Shown here: positions 6,492 through 13,890 of the stretch, in pieces
Layout: each line of letters opens with the position of its first letter
Numbering within the stretch: position 1 is the first letter of the stretch
Virus record (IMG/VR): IMGVR_UViG_3300047444_000183
Span: 1-28,158 of that record
DNA: 28,158 nucleotides
From: a virus
Reading direction: 5' to 3' (one strand)
The notes under the pieces: model-generated
Seen by the model: only the letters and a program-made list of their open reading frames with translations
The model's database searches: none
Told to the model about the DNA's origin: nothing
Position numbers and translations under genes: made by a program

Positions 6492-6544
6492 AAAAACCGA
6501 TTGAAGTCCAGGGTTAATCCCAATGTCTTCAATCGGTTTTTTTT
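6492..6544. terminator. bidirectional intrinsic terminator between convergent operons
   Basis: A perfect 15-bp stem, 6492-6506 with 6527-6541, carries an inner GGG/CCC helix at 6511-6513/6519-6521. It ends in eight T on the plus strand (6537-6544), and its A-rich left arm gives a T-run on the minus strand. It lies between the RNR stop at 6253 and the stop at 6573 of the opposing late operon, so it should end transcription from both sides. Confidence 0.93.
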
Positions 6545-6572
6545 CGGTTAGGTCTCGAGAGACGGTCCCTGT

Positions 6573-6821
6573 TTAGTGACTCGGGTAGGCCTGTAGCCAC
6601 CCTGCGAGCGAGGGGGTCTTCCCCACGCCAATGACTGTCAGCGCGCCAGCGACCACCCACAAGAGGTAGCGGATCGAGCCGGTCAGGAGTGACCACCGAT
6701 CCTTGCGTCTCTGCATGTCCGTGTGAAGGTCTTCTACGAGGCCATACATACGGTCAACTTTGACTTCAAGGATCGAGATGCGGCCCTCCTGCTTCAGATC
6801 GAGAGGAGTGACCTCGTCCAT
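6573..6821 (-). CDS. small membrane protein with N-terminal coiled coil (holin/XhlA-like)
   Basis: The 82-aa product has a charged helical N-terminal part (about residues 10-42, with heptad-like I/L/V spacing) followed by one transmembrane helix at about 46-67 (YLLWVVAGALTVIGVG) and a short tail. This is the layout of XhlA-type haemolysin/holin accessory proteins. It is the last gene of the late operon, downstream of endolysin and lipoprotein, which supports a lysis role. The topology (TM near the C terminus) argues against a classical inner-membrane spanin. Family assignment is by layout only. Confidence 0.6.
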   Translation of the reverse strand: MDEVTPLDLKQEGRISILEVKVDRMYGLVEDLHTDMQRRKDRWSLLTGSIRYLLWVVAGALTVIGVGKTPSLAGWLQAYPSH

Positions 6822-6826
6822 CAGTC

Positions 6827-7198
6827 TTACTTCGCGGTAGCGGCAGCGAGAGCAGTCGCCACAGCAGCTTTGGTCTGCGTGTAGGCCTGATAGCCAACCG
6901 CAACGGTAGCAGCCGTCGACTGACCGGACTCATAGGCCTGGGCGAACTTGATGAACTCAGTGGCAGCGATAGAGGCCGCAACGACCGAGGCCGAGACCGC
7001 AGGGTTACCTGTGAGGCCCAGGGCCGCAACGATGGCCTCGACCTTCGCGAGGTCAGCCTGGATCACAGCCGAGTTACCGGCGATCCACTTGAGGGCCGCG
7101 TCGACCTTTTTCGCGAGGACAGCCTCTTCATTCTTGATGGCAACAAAGACCTTGACAACGTCAACTTCGGTCGTCTGAAAGAAAGACAATAAGCTCAT
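6827..7198 (-). CDS. Ala-rich helical protein in the lysis cassette (123 aa)
   Basis: The start overlaps the upstream stop (TAATG), so it is translationally coupled. The product is strongly alanine-rich and helical: an amphipathic N-terminal region, a weakly hydrophobic stretch at about residues 52-82 (IVAALGL, SVVAASIAATEF) and an Ala-rich tail ending in TAK. It might associate with the membrane, but no clear transmembrane helix with flanking charges is seen. Position between two small holin-like genes suggests a lysis-related or virion-accessory role. I do not recognise the family. Confidence 0.6.
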   Translation of the reverse strand: MSLLSFFQTTEVDVVKVFVAIKNEEAVLAKKVDAALKWIAGNSAVIQADLAKVEAIVAALGLTGNPAVSASVVAASIAATEFIKFAQAYESGQSTAATVAVGYQAYTQTKAAVATALAAATAK

Positions 7199-7398
7199 TA
7201 TTTGCGGAAACCTTCTTTGATAATGACTGCCGCAAGGCCACTCAGGGACAACCCCAGGTGAACGACAGCCGTCTTGAAATCGGCATTGAAATTGATGTGG
7301 GTGGCCTGCTCAACGGAGACCGTGAGGCCAGCCCAGGTGGACGCCTCAGAGAGACGCGCGACAGCCCAATCGAGGGCGGTCTTGACGAAGAAGTTCAT
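7198..7398 (-). CDS. putative holin-like small protein (66 aa)
   Basis: The start overlaps the lipoprotein stop (ATGA) and the stop overlaps the next start (TAATG). The product has a moderately hydrophobic N-terminal segment with Trp-Ala-Gly (TWAGLTVSVEQA) and a hydrophobic helix at about residues 43-60 (TAVVHLGLSLSGLAAVII), ending in a basic tail KEGFRK. Short proteins with this TWAG plus hydrophobic-helix layout next to endolysins are often holins. The assignment rests on size, hydrophobicity and neighbours, so it is tentative. Confidence 0.55.
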   Translation of the reverse strand: MNFFVKTALDWAVARLSEASTWAGLTVSVEQATHINFNADFKTAVVHLGLSLSGLAAVIIKEGFRK

Positions 7399-7523
7399 CG
7401 ATTAAGTTCCTGGCTGAGATAGGGGGCCATGCGGCCATAGATGGGGTACTGGGGGCGCGACTGAGCGCAGGCCCCGAGGGCGAGCAGCGTCAGGGCCACG
7501 AGGGTGACTTTGAGGGTCTTCAT
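7395..7523 (-). CDS. 42-aa lipoprotein, candidate outer-membrane spanin (Rz1-like)
   Basis: The ATG at 7523 begins two bases after the endolysin stop, and its own stop overlaps the next start (ATGA). The product is a lipoprotein precursor: a Lys-containing N terminus, a Leu/Ala/Val-rich core and a lipobox LGAC with the lipidated Cys at residue 19. The mature peptide would be only 24 residues, with three Pro. Short Pro-containing lipoproteins next to endolysin genes are typical of Rz1-like o-spanins. This one is unusually short and no matching i-spanin with an N-terminal membrane anchor is evident nearby, so the spanin role is provisional. Confidence 0.75.
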   Translation of the reverse strand: MKTLKVTLVALTLLALGACAQSRPQYPIYGRMAPYLSQELNR

Positions 7524-7525
7524 GA

Positions 7526-8047
7526 TCACTTCCGGTTGGAAAGCTGTAGGTGCATTGGATCGTCATCCCCCGCAGCTCCACGCCACGTAAATCCATGCCT
7601 TTCGAGAATTGCAGCGAATCGTGTATCGAGCATGCCCAGCGCGGCGTTATATTTGTGCGGAAAGGGGTTGTGTTGCGGGTCCATGTCGATAGCGCAGCCC
7701 CAAGAGTGGACTGAAAGTTTGCTTCCCCCGCGCTCGAGGCGGTAACAGAAAGTGCCACCACTAATGTTGAGGCGATGAGCCTTAATGTACTCAATGCCTA
7801 GCTCCTTGAGGACATCAGCGAAGGCTGCTTGGAAGGCCGCGAGGCACTTCTTGTGGACCATGAGGTGACTCAGGGGCTTCGCAAGGTTCCCGCTGTAGAA
7901 GATCGGATAGGGCGGAACCCACTTAACGAGGTTCGCAGCGGCCCACGCGGGCGAGGCCAGCCCATTGCGTCCGTGGGGTGACCCATAGAAGGCATTGAGC
8001 GAGGCTTCGTCCTGGTGAGGCCACTTCAGTTGTTCACTGGTAGCCAA
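7526..8047 (-). CDS. M15-family peptidase endolysin (D-Ala-D-Ala carboxypeptidase/L,D-endopeptidase fold), TTG start
   Basis: The 173-aa product has the M15 zinc site: SVHSWGCAID supplies H114 and D121, and MHLQL near the C terminus supplies H166. The intervening E149 in ILERHGF is a candidate catalytic residue. Such enzymes cut peptidoglycan cross-link peptides and act as phage endolysins. There is no signal peptide or membrane anchor, so release would depend on a holin. The start is a TTG at 8047 preceded by AAGGAA at the proper distance; no ATG fits. It lies directly upstream of the lipoprotein and holin-like genes, forming the lysis cassette. Confidence 0.88.
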   Translation of the reverse strand: MATSEQLKWPHQDEASLNAFYGSPHGRNGLASPAWAAANLVKWVPPYPIFYSGNLAKPLSHLMVHKKCLAAFQAAFADVLKELGIEYIKAHRLNISGGTFCYRLERGGSKLSVHSWGCAIDMDPQHNPFPHKYNAALGMLDTRFAAILERHGFTWRGAAGDDDPMHLQLSNRK

Positions 8048-8063
8048 TTGATTCCTTAGGTGA

Positions 8064-8501
8064 TTAGAGGGTGCTTGCCAGGGTGAACAAAGCGTCCACT
8101 TGCGCTGGCGTGAGGCCCATTGAGGCGCTCAGGGCCAGGACGAGCGGGTTCTGACGCTCGAATGTCCTGTTGCCAATGATCTGCATCTTCGTGGAGAACT
8201 GCTGGTCTGCCGGAAGGGTGCCTATGGCGACCAAGAGACTCGGAGGGATCACCCCCATGCTCATCATGTTCAGAGCGTCTGACTCAGTGATGAGGCCGAG
8301 ATGGGCCGAGGCCTGGAAGAACTGCCGGTCGGAGACTGATTGAGGCACGAGGACCGGAGGGACAGGCACAGGGGACGGTGTGTTACCCTCACTTAGCCAG
8401 TGTTGGTAAAGAGACCAATCGGTGTTCAGGGGGTCGCTGGGGATTGACGCTCCGTCCGCGTCTCGGATCACTGAGGAGCCGGAAGTCAAGGTGTAGGTCA
8501 T
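8064..8501 (-). CDS. tail-fibre-associated protein (145 aa), possible fibre chaperone
   Basis: It follows the long tail fibre gene by 3 bases. The N-terminal half contains the phrase NTDWSLYQHWLSEGNTPSP, a segment common in small proteins encoded beside tail fibres, then a Pro/Val linker. The C-terminal half (VSDRQFFQASAHLGLITE..ALPADQQ-like FSTKMQIIGNRTFERQNPL) is helical and resembles proteins annotated as tail-fibre assembly or hypothetical in many phages and prophages. The function as chaperone or fibre component is inferred from position. Confidence 0.65.
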   Translation of the reverse strand: MTYTLTSGSSVIRDADGASIPSDPLNTDWSLYQHWLSEGNTPSPVPVPPVLVPQSVSDRQFFQASAHLGLITESDALNMMSMGVIPPSLLVAIGTLPADQQFSTKMQIIGNRTFERQNPLVLALSASMGLTPAQVDALFTLASTL

Positions 8502-8504
8502 GGC

Positions 8505-10583
8505 TTAAAGCTCCGCATTTAGTGTGTAGGTGCCTGAATACTGGTAGCCGCCTGCTGCCGCACCTTGGGTGACTACAGATAAGGTGTTGGTGGAAGCCTG
8601 TACTGCCTGTCCGGTGACGTTAATCGCTGAAGTACCTGAAGTGGCTACCGTGGGGGCTGCTCTCATGACTATAGGCAGAGGCGCGGTGAAGACGTAAGCT
8701 ATACCTGTACCGGAAGCATTGCCGTTCGATTGAAAAGCGGCGGCCTGATAATAACGCTGACACATCTGATATTCAGTGACGAAGCCGCGTTGTTCAAACG
8801 GGGTTGCGTAGCTGCCAGCCTCGATCTGGACCATACCGACGCTGAAGGTCGCTGAAGCAGTCCCTACAACCGACACAGCACCAGTGGCGCTCACGAGATT
8901 GGAAGAAGCCCAAGCGCCTGCGGTGCCTGTGAACGTAGCGCCTGCCCCGAGATTAAAGACAACCTCAGCCGCATTCACGGCCCCCCAGCCTACCCACGTT
9001 CCACCAGAGGTATCCCCAGGGATCGTGATGCTGACATAAGTCCAAGTGTTCGCCACGCTGATCGTGAAGCTGAATGGATAGGACCGAGTGTTGGAGGCGC
9101 TTCTAAGAGAGCCAGCGTGAAGTCCGGTGACAGATGATTTCACCATGAACGAGAGGGTTACCGTCTGAGCCGAGGCGGTCCCGAAGTTCAAATCAGCCCA
9201 ATTGACTCCCTCGATGCGCTGAAAGACTCCAAACGCATCTGACGAGGTGACCGCATAGGCGGAAGCAACCGTGAAGGTTAGGCAATTCGCAGAGCCTATA
9301 GGGCCTGCGTTAGCGACCACTTGGCTGTTGAATTTCGAAGACAGTCCATAGTACATCCAGCGGTCAGCCGCAAAGAAGCTCGCGTTGGTACACGCAGTCG
9401 AACCCATAGCGTTCCGCTGATCGGCAATGAACTGACCATTAATGAGCCTGTTCCTGAAGCCCACAGGAGCCGTAGAGACCGTAGGGACACCCGCAGTGCT
9501 GATGCCGGTCATCATGAGGGCGTTGGTGCCTACGAGCGACTTCACGCCGCCTAGGGTCGCCGCAGCGGGGTTGGGGAGCTGTGAGGCTCCTACCGTGCCG
9601 CTGATGTCCGTGAAGGTAGGCTGGGCGAGCGTGGGAGCGCCTGCGGTGCTGATGCCTGTCATGAAGTTGGTGGCAACCGCAACTTGCGACTTGACGCCCC
9701 CAAGGGCCGCAGCGCCTGGATTAGGCAACTGAGCAGCCGCGACTGTGCCAGAGATGTTACCGAAGGCAGGCTGGGCGTAGGTCACCGCGCCAGAGGTGTT
9801 GATGCCCGTGGCGAACTGATTGGCACCATTGGTAGACGAGAAGACACCACCGAGGACCACAGTGGTCGGAGCCGTGATGGTCGGAAGCACAAGGTTCAGG
9901 TGCTGGGAGCCTGGGGAACCCGTAATGGTCGCCCCTGCGGTTCCCGTAGTGACCGTGCCAATGGTAAAGCCGGTCGCATAGTTGGAGGCCAGGGTGGCCG
10001 AAGCAGCCGCATTGGTGGCGCTGGTCGAGGCATTGGTGGCAGACGTTGAGGCCCCTGTGGCGCTCGTGGCCGCATTGGTCGCCTGGGTGCTGGCCGTGGT
10101 GGCAGACCCTGAGGCCGCAGTGGCGCTCGAGGCTGCATTGGTGGCACTGGTCGAGGCGTTGCCTGCCTGGGTGGTCGCAATGCCTGCCTGAGTTGTCGCA
10201 ATGCCTGCCTGAGTGGTGGCGGTGGTTGCAGACGCAGAGGCCGCTGAGGCGCTTGTAGCAGCCGCTGAGGCGCTAGAGGTCGCACTGGAGGCAGAGGCCG
10301 TGGCTGAGGCCTGAGAGGCACTGGCGGCGCTCTGAGAAGCCGCAGCGGCAGTCTGTGAGGCCAGGGCGGCAGCAGCCTGGGTGGTGGCCGTGGTCGCTGC
10401 GTTTTGGGCAGTCACCGAGGCCGTGGCTACGAGCGTGTCGATGGTCTCGAGGGCCACCGGGGTCGGATTGGTATCCTGAAAGAGAGACGAACAATTCCCG
10501 CTATTAGCCGTGGACTGTGTGATCGAGGGGACAGCGGGAGGGGTCGTGTTCGTGTCCTGGAAGAAGGACGAACTGTTGCCCAT
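8505..10583 (-). CDS. long tail fibre protein with Ser/Ala/Thr-rich shaft
   Basis: The 692-aa product is the likely host-recognition fibre. Its N-terminal 45 residues contain a duplicated motif, SSSFFQDTNTTP and CSSLFQDTNPTP. A long Ala/Ser/Thr-rich shaft of heptad-like repeats follows (about residues 60-205). Two and a half ~50-residue units come next, with I(S)GTV.A.QLPNP.AA.LGGVKS. The C-terminal ~330 residues begin RNRLINGQF, contain FAADRW and end with VQIEAGSYATPFEQR, a layout frequent in fibre carbohydrate-binding tips. The start overlaps the adaptor stop (TAATG), coupling head-tail and fibre genes. Receptor type cannot be told. Confidence 0.9.
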   Translation of the reverse strand: MGNSSSFFQDTNTTPPAVPSITQSTANSGNCSSLFQDTNPTPVALETIDTLVATASVTAQNAATTATTQAAAALASQTAAAASQSAASASQASATASASSATSSASAAATSASAASASATTATTQAGIATTQAGIATTQAGNASTSATNAASSATAASGSATTASTQATNAATSATGASTSATNASTSATNAAASATLASNYATGFTIGTVTTGTAGATITGSPGSQHLNLVLPTITAPTTVVLGGVFSSTNGANQFATGINTSGAVTYAQPAFGNISGTVAAAQLPNPGAAALGGVKSQVAVATNFMTGISTAGAPTLAQPTFTDISGTVGASQLPNPAAATLGGVKSLVGTNALMMTGISTAGVPTVSTAPVGFRNRLINGQFIADQRNAMGSTACTNASFFAADRWMYYGLSSKFNSQVVANAGPIGSANCLTFTVASAYAVTSSDAFGVFQRIEGVNWADLNFGTASAQTVTLSFMVKSSVTGLHAGSLRSASNTRSYPFSFTISVANTWTYVSITIPGDTSGGTWVGWGAVNAAEVVFNLGAGATFTGTAGAWASSNLVSATGAVSVVGTASATFSVGMVQIEAGSYATPFEQRGFVTEYQMCQRYYQAAAFQSNGNASGTGIAYVFTAPLPIVMRAAPTVATSGTSAINVTGQAVQASTNTLSVVTQGAAAGGYQYSGTYTLNAEL
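10159..10221 (-). repeat. three tandem 21-bp repeats inside the tail fibre gene
   Basis: Units 10159-10179, 10180-10200 and 10201-10221 share the core GCCTGCCTG and differ at a few bases. Each encodes seven residues (ATTQAGI or ATTQAGN), one turn-pair of the fibre shaft. In-frame gain or loss would change shaft length without breaking the gene. Confidence 0.85.
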
Positions 10584-11215
10584 TAGTAAGTCCCCCAGCC
10601 GAAGGGATTGTCATCGGAATAGGCCGGGGAGATCGAGGCACCCGTCAGCTCGTCCTGGATCGCCATGAGCTGCACGTCGCTGAGGATTTGATTGAAGCGG
10701 GACTCAAAGCCTGCGCTGCGCTCGTCCAGGTAGAAGTCAGCCGCATAACACAAAGCGCCGTAGATCAAGAGGTCAGGACAGGCGTCCGTGAGCCAGTTGT
10801 GATCCGTGGAGGCCGAGAGGCCCGAGGCGTCCTGATAGTAGGCAATGTAGCAGACAGTGCCTGCGGGCGGGTAAGGGCCAACCATGAAGTTGCCTCCGTC
10901 CCGGTAGAAGGACGTGGGGTTGCCTGGGGTGTTCGAAAGGCGGATGGCGCTCTGGAAGTCCGTGCGGACCAGCTTCTGTTGATAAACGGGATCATTGAAC
11001 GTGAGGGCAATCAGCTCAAGCATGTCTCCGGGGACCGGAACGAGGCCTGTGGTCCCACTCATCGTGACAGAGGTTCTGGCCTCCATCGCGGGAACTCTAA
11101 GATTACGCTGTATTCTCTGGATCGACATCCCAATAAAGGTTGACATCTGAGTGGGCGTAATGTCCCGACGATTCAGAATCGCTTGGAAGTTTGTTTGAAT
11201 ATCGGAATACAGCAT
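10583..11215 (-). CDS. head-tail adaptor/connector protein
   Basis: The 210-aa product begins with a helical region (YSDIQTNFQAILNRRDITP, then QMSTFIGMSIQRIQRNLRVP). It has a beta-rich middle with 'FYRDGGNFMVGPYPPAG' and ends in helices with 'CPDLLIYGALCYAADFY'. This pattern is shared by adaptor proteins that sit under the portal in podophages such as SU10. Its place after the capsid genes and directly before the fibre gene fits. Its stop overlaps the fibre start (TAATG). The assignment is by overall pattern and position. Confidence 0.75.
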   Translation of the reverse strand: MLYSDIQTNFQAILNRRDITPTQMSTFIGMSIQRIQRNLRVPAMEARTSVTMSGTTGLVPVPGDMLELIALTFNDPVYQQKLVRTDFQSAIRLSNTPGNPTSFYRDGGNFMVGPYPPAGTVCYIAYYQDASGLSASTDHNWLTDACPDLLIYGALCYAADFYLDERSAGFESRFNQILSDVQLMAIQDELTGASISPAYSDDNPFGWGTY

Positions 11216-11253
11216 ATCTTAAAGGAGCCTTAAGAGGCGCAGCATCGGCTGCT

Positions 11254-11538
11254 TTACGTGAAGGATACCGAGAGAACCTGAGCGGTGCCTGGGGTAATCA
11301 CAATGCCCGCGAAGACCGGGATATCGAGGAAGTAGATGCCGACAACATTCGGGATCGAGAAGATGAGGTTAGCCGCACCGTTACCAGCGGTAGACACAGC
11401 ATCCCACACAGAACCAGCAGTCGAGCCAGCAGTGTTGACCACAATGCGGACGATCCGGCCTTGGTTGGCCTTAACGACTGTCGCGCCAGTGATGTTGAGC
11501 TTGGTGTCAGTGCCTTGGTGATGAAGAGTGGAAGACAT
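11254..11538 (-). CDS. small virion protein, possibly head decoration (94 aa)
   Basis: The product is beta-rich and hydrophobic-polar alternating (TGATVVKANQGRIVRIVVNTAG..LIFSIPNVVGIYFLDIPVFAGIVITPG), ending GTAQVLSVSFT, which looks like a compact beta-sandwich. Such small proteins beside capsid genes are often decoration or head-completion proteins. The start overlaps the upstream stop (TAATG), and it lies four genes after the scaffold, before the adaptor. Exact role unknown. Confidence 0.65.
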   Translation of the reverse strand: MSSTLHHQGTDTKLNITGATVVKANQGRIVRIVVNTAGSTAGSVWDAVSTAGNGAANLIFSIPNVVGIYFLDIPVFAGIVITPGTAQVLSVSFT

Positions 11539-11837
11539 TAAAGAGCCTTGTTGGTCGTAATGAAAGAATCGAGGTCTTCACCCCTGAGCTTCGCAATGAT
11601 CGACTTCGCGGATTCTTTCATCACGTCGAAGCCTTCACGGCCCCACTTCTCGACAACTGCTGTCGGAATGGAGGCGAAGCGGTGGAAATCACCCATAGGC
11701 TTCCTTGAGCTTTCCAGACGCGCCTCACGGAGGCCGTCAAGGAACCCTTGGGGGATGTTCTGGGTGTGTTTGATGATTAGCTGGCGGTCAGCGGAGTCCC
11801 CCTCAAGGAACTCATGGGTCGGGTCAATGAGGTGCAT
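11538..11837 (-). CDS. small hypothetical head-region protein (99 aa)
   Basis: I choose the ATG at 11837 over the TTG three codons upstream (11846), because no ribosome-binding site favours the TTG and MHLIDPTHEFLEG reads as a natural start. The product is helical and charged, with SADRQLIIKHTQNIPQGFLDGLRE and a C-terminal helix. It lies just after the terminator that follows the capsid gene, so its expression depends on read-through or a local promoter. No family recognised. Confidence 0.65.
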   Translation of the reverse strand: MHLIDPTHEFLEGDSADRQLIIKHTQNIPQGFLDGLREARLESSRKPMGDFHRFASIPTAVVEKWGREGFDVMKESAKSIIAKLRGEDLDSFITTNKAL

Positions 11838-11850
11838 AATATCCAATAAT

Positions 11851-11881
11851 GAAAAAGAGGAGGAGCCGAAGCCCCTCCCCT
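11851..11881 (-). terminator. intrinsic terminator just after the major capsid gene
   Basis: Read on the minus strand, an 11-bp stem (two G-T pairs) closes a TTCG tetraloop (11870-11867) and is followed by a T-run (11856-11852). It starts 10 bases past the capsid stop codon. Placement immediately downstream of the most abundant structural gene parallels the T-phi terminator after gene 10 of T7. Confidence 0.88.
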
Positions 11882-11890
11882 GAGTATGCC

Positions 11891-12793
11891 TTACGCAGAC
11901 TTACGAACAATCGCCGAGGCGAAGTAGTTCTTGTGGCGCAGCGAGAACTCACCCACGATCATCATGCGGGTGTTATCGCCGGTCTTCGCGAGGGTCTCGC
12001 GGGACCACGGGCGCAGGACCGGACGCTTCCACATCGACGGATCGAAGATCAGGTAATCGGTGTTCACCTGGAAGCGGTTCAGTACGACCTTGACCTCACC
12101 GAAGGGCGAGACATAGAGATCGATCACGTTGACAACGCTCGACTGCGAATTGGCAGTGCCGGTATTCAACGTGCGGTAACGACCCGCAGCCGCCGCATAG
12201 TTGGCGATGGTGATGGCCTCAGCCGGGGGAATCATGAGAATCTCCGGGTCGACACCGTTGGTGTAGAGCGCCTGGAGCGTGGTCATGAGGACCGTTTCGG
12301 TCATCGTGGTGGTGGGAGCGCCCGTCTTGATCAGGAGCGACACGTCGACCTGAGCCTGATAGGAGTTCATCACGCGAGCGACACCGTTCGAGCCAGCCGC
12401 AATGGCCTGCGAGTTCAGCATCACGCCTTCGAGGTCGCGCTTGACTTCAGCCGAGTACTTGCTGAGCTGGTACGCAATTTCCTTGGCGCGACCGTAGCGG
12501 GACACGGCGTCCGTGGTTTCCGCGACGTTGACGGTCTTCGCCAGAATCTGCGTGACGTTGTTGCGCATCACGGTAGCGACCGGGGCAGCATCAGCCGCAG
12601 TGAAGCCATCGAGCTGAGCGTTCGACAGGTTCGGAGCCGCCAGGGCGTCTTCCTGCCACTGGAAAATGGTATTGTGGACCTTCTCTTCGCCCACCATCGA
12701 GGTGAACGGAGTCTTGGTCGGGGAAATCATGGTGATAACGTCGGAAATATCTTCCTTCTTACCAACCACATCATAGGACGTAAAAGCAGCCAT
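11891..12793 (-). CDS. major capsid protein (SU10-like, DUF5309 type, HK97 fold)
   Basis: The 300-aa product starts MAAFTSYDVVGKKEDISD followed by VITMISPTKTPFTSMVG and QWQEDAL. This N-terminal pattern is characteristic of the DUF5309/SU10 major head protein family. The rest is typical of an HK97-fold capsid protein, including 'MIPPAEAITIANYA' and 'VYVSPFGEVKVVLNRF'-like strands near the C terminus. It follows the scaffold gene by about 56 bases and is followed by a strong terminator, as expected for the most highly expressed virion gene. The Shine-Dalgarno before the ATG is weak by eye. Confidence 0.92.
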   Translation of the reverse strand: MAAFTSYDVVGKKEDISDVITMISPTKTPFTSMVGEEKVHNTIFQWQEDALAAPNLSNAQLDGFTAADAAPVATVMRNNVTQILAKTVNVAETTDAVSRYGRAKEIAYQLSKYSAEVKRDLEGVMLNSQAIAAGSNGVARVMNSYQAQVDVSLLIKTGAPTTTMTETVLMTTLQALYTNGVDPEILMIPPAEAITIANYAAAAGRYRTLNTGTANSQSSVVNVIDLYVSPFGEVKVVLNRFQVNTDYLIFDPSMWKRPVLRPWSRETLAKTGDNTRMMIVGEFSLRHKNYFASAIVRKSA

Positions 12794-12849
12794 AGTTCAA
12801 AAATGCCTTGTTGAGAACGAGTTTGGTTATAGAAGCGCAGCTTCGCCGC

Positions 12850-13890
12850 TTACTTCATCATGCGAGCGAGGAACAAATCCTCCGCTGCATCTTGGGAGCC
12901 GGTCTGGCGCAACTGTGCGAGGGCCTTATCACCGGCTTTGGGTTTGACTTTGCTCGTCACTTCCGCGCTTGAAGACTTCATGATCTTCTTCGGGGTCTTG
13001 ACGATTTTCGTGGTGTTGCTCAGGGCCTTCTGACCCTTGTCATAAAGCATGGCCTTATGGATCAGTTTGATGGCCTGGGGATCGGTCAGCTCATTGACGA
13101 CCGCCGCATCGAGGCCTTTGGAGACCGCATAGGTGCGAATGTCGTTGTAGAGGGTCTGATCCCATCCCTTGATGCCATTGACCGGGTCCGAGAGAACCTT
13201 GACGGCTTCCTGGGCCTGGGCGCGGAGGTTCTGGGTGCGTTGGGCTTGAGCGCCCTGAAACACCTGATCCAGCTCCTGGCCGTAGAAGTTCACGTCATCG
13301 AAAGCCCGCTGGGCCTCGACACGGAGCGCCGTGAGTTCTTCCCCGGAGATCGAGGGGTCTTTGGTCAGAGCAAGGAAGTCGATCTGGGCGTAAGGCTTGG
13401 CGCGTTCTTGGGCGCGCTCAAACATCTTCGTCAGGGCGACAGTCTGTTTGGCCCCAACGTCTTCGATCTGTTTCCTAGCGTCAGCAACTTCCTGAGACTT
13501 ACGTGTGAGAGCCTTCTCTTGTCCATAGAGGCGCTTGAGGTCTTTGACGGGAACTTCATGTTCCTTGCCGTCAACCTTGATCTTTACGATTACATCGTCT
13601 TCGGACTTGGCCTTGTCCTCTGTCGACTCCTCTTCGGATTCCTCTTCGTCACCTTCAGTGGACTCTTCGTCACCTTCAGTTTTGTCGTCGTCCTCGCTTG
13701 GAGTTTCCTCGTGCTGGTCTTCGGACTCTTCTTCGGCGTCGAGTTCACGCTCTTCTTCTTCTATTTCTTCCGGCTCGTTCTCAATGGGTAGCTCTTTAGC
13801 GCCCTTCATACGAGTGAAGAATGCGTCCTCAGCGTTAAATTCGCTGGAGACTGTTTCTATTGTTGCGCCCGTTTGGGTGGCAATCGACAT
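12850..13890 (-). CDS. capsid scaffolding protein
   Basis: The 346-aa product lies directly upstream of the capsid gene, as scaffolds do. Residues about 38-99 are almost continuous Glu/Asp/Ser with a TEGDEES duplication. Residues 100-140 (VIVKIKVDGKEHEVPV, LKRLYGQEKALTRKSQEV) match a segment common in podophage scaffolds, and the remainder is helical. The basic C-terminal part (KIVKTPKKIMK, KVKPKAGDK) would bind capsid subunits. The ATG at 13890 shares a base with the preceding stop (TGATG). It presumably guides procapsid assembly and then leaves the head. Confidence 0.85.
   Translation of the reverse strand: MSIATQTGATIETVSSEFNAEDAFFTRMKGAKELPIENEPEEIEEEERELDAEEESEDQHEETPSEDDDKTEGDEESTEGDEEESEEESTEDKAKSEDDVIVKIKVDGKEHEVPVKDLKRLYGQEKALTRKSQEVADARKQIEDVGAKQTVALTKMFERAQERAKPYAQIDFLALTKDPSISGEELTALRVEAQRAFDDVNFYGQELDQVFQGAQAQRTQNLRAQAQEAVKVLSDPVNGIKGWDQTLYNDIRTYAVSKGLDAAVVNELTDPQAIKLIHKAMLYDKGQKALSNTTKIVKTPKKIMKSSSAEVTSKVKPKAGDKALAQLRQTGSQDAAEDLFLARMMK

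Noticed and set aside
11849-12814. Long plus-strand open frame opposite the capsid gene
   Set aside because: Arg/His/Gly-rich composition and exact overlap with a recognised capsid gene mark it as a shadow of codon bias.
13057-13791. Plus-strand open frame opposite the scaffold with a very hydrophobic C terminus
   Set aside because: The Phe/Leu/Val runs are the complement of the scaffold's Glu/Asp codons, so the apparent membrane protein is an artefact.
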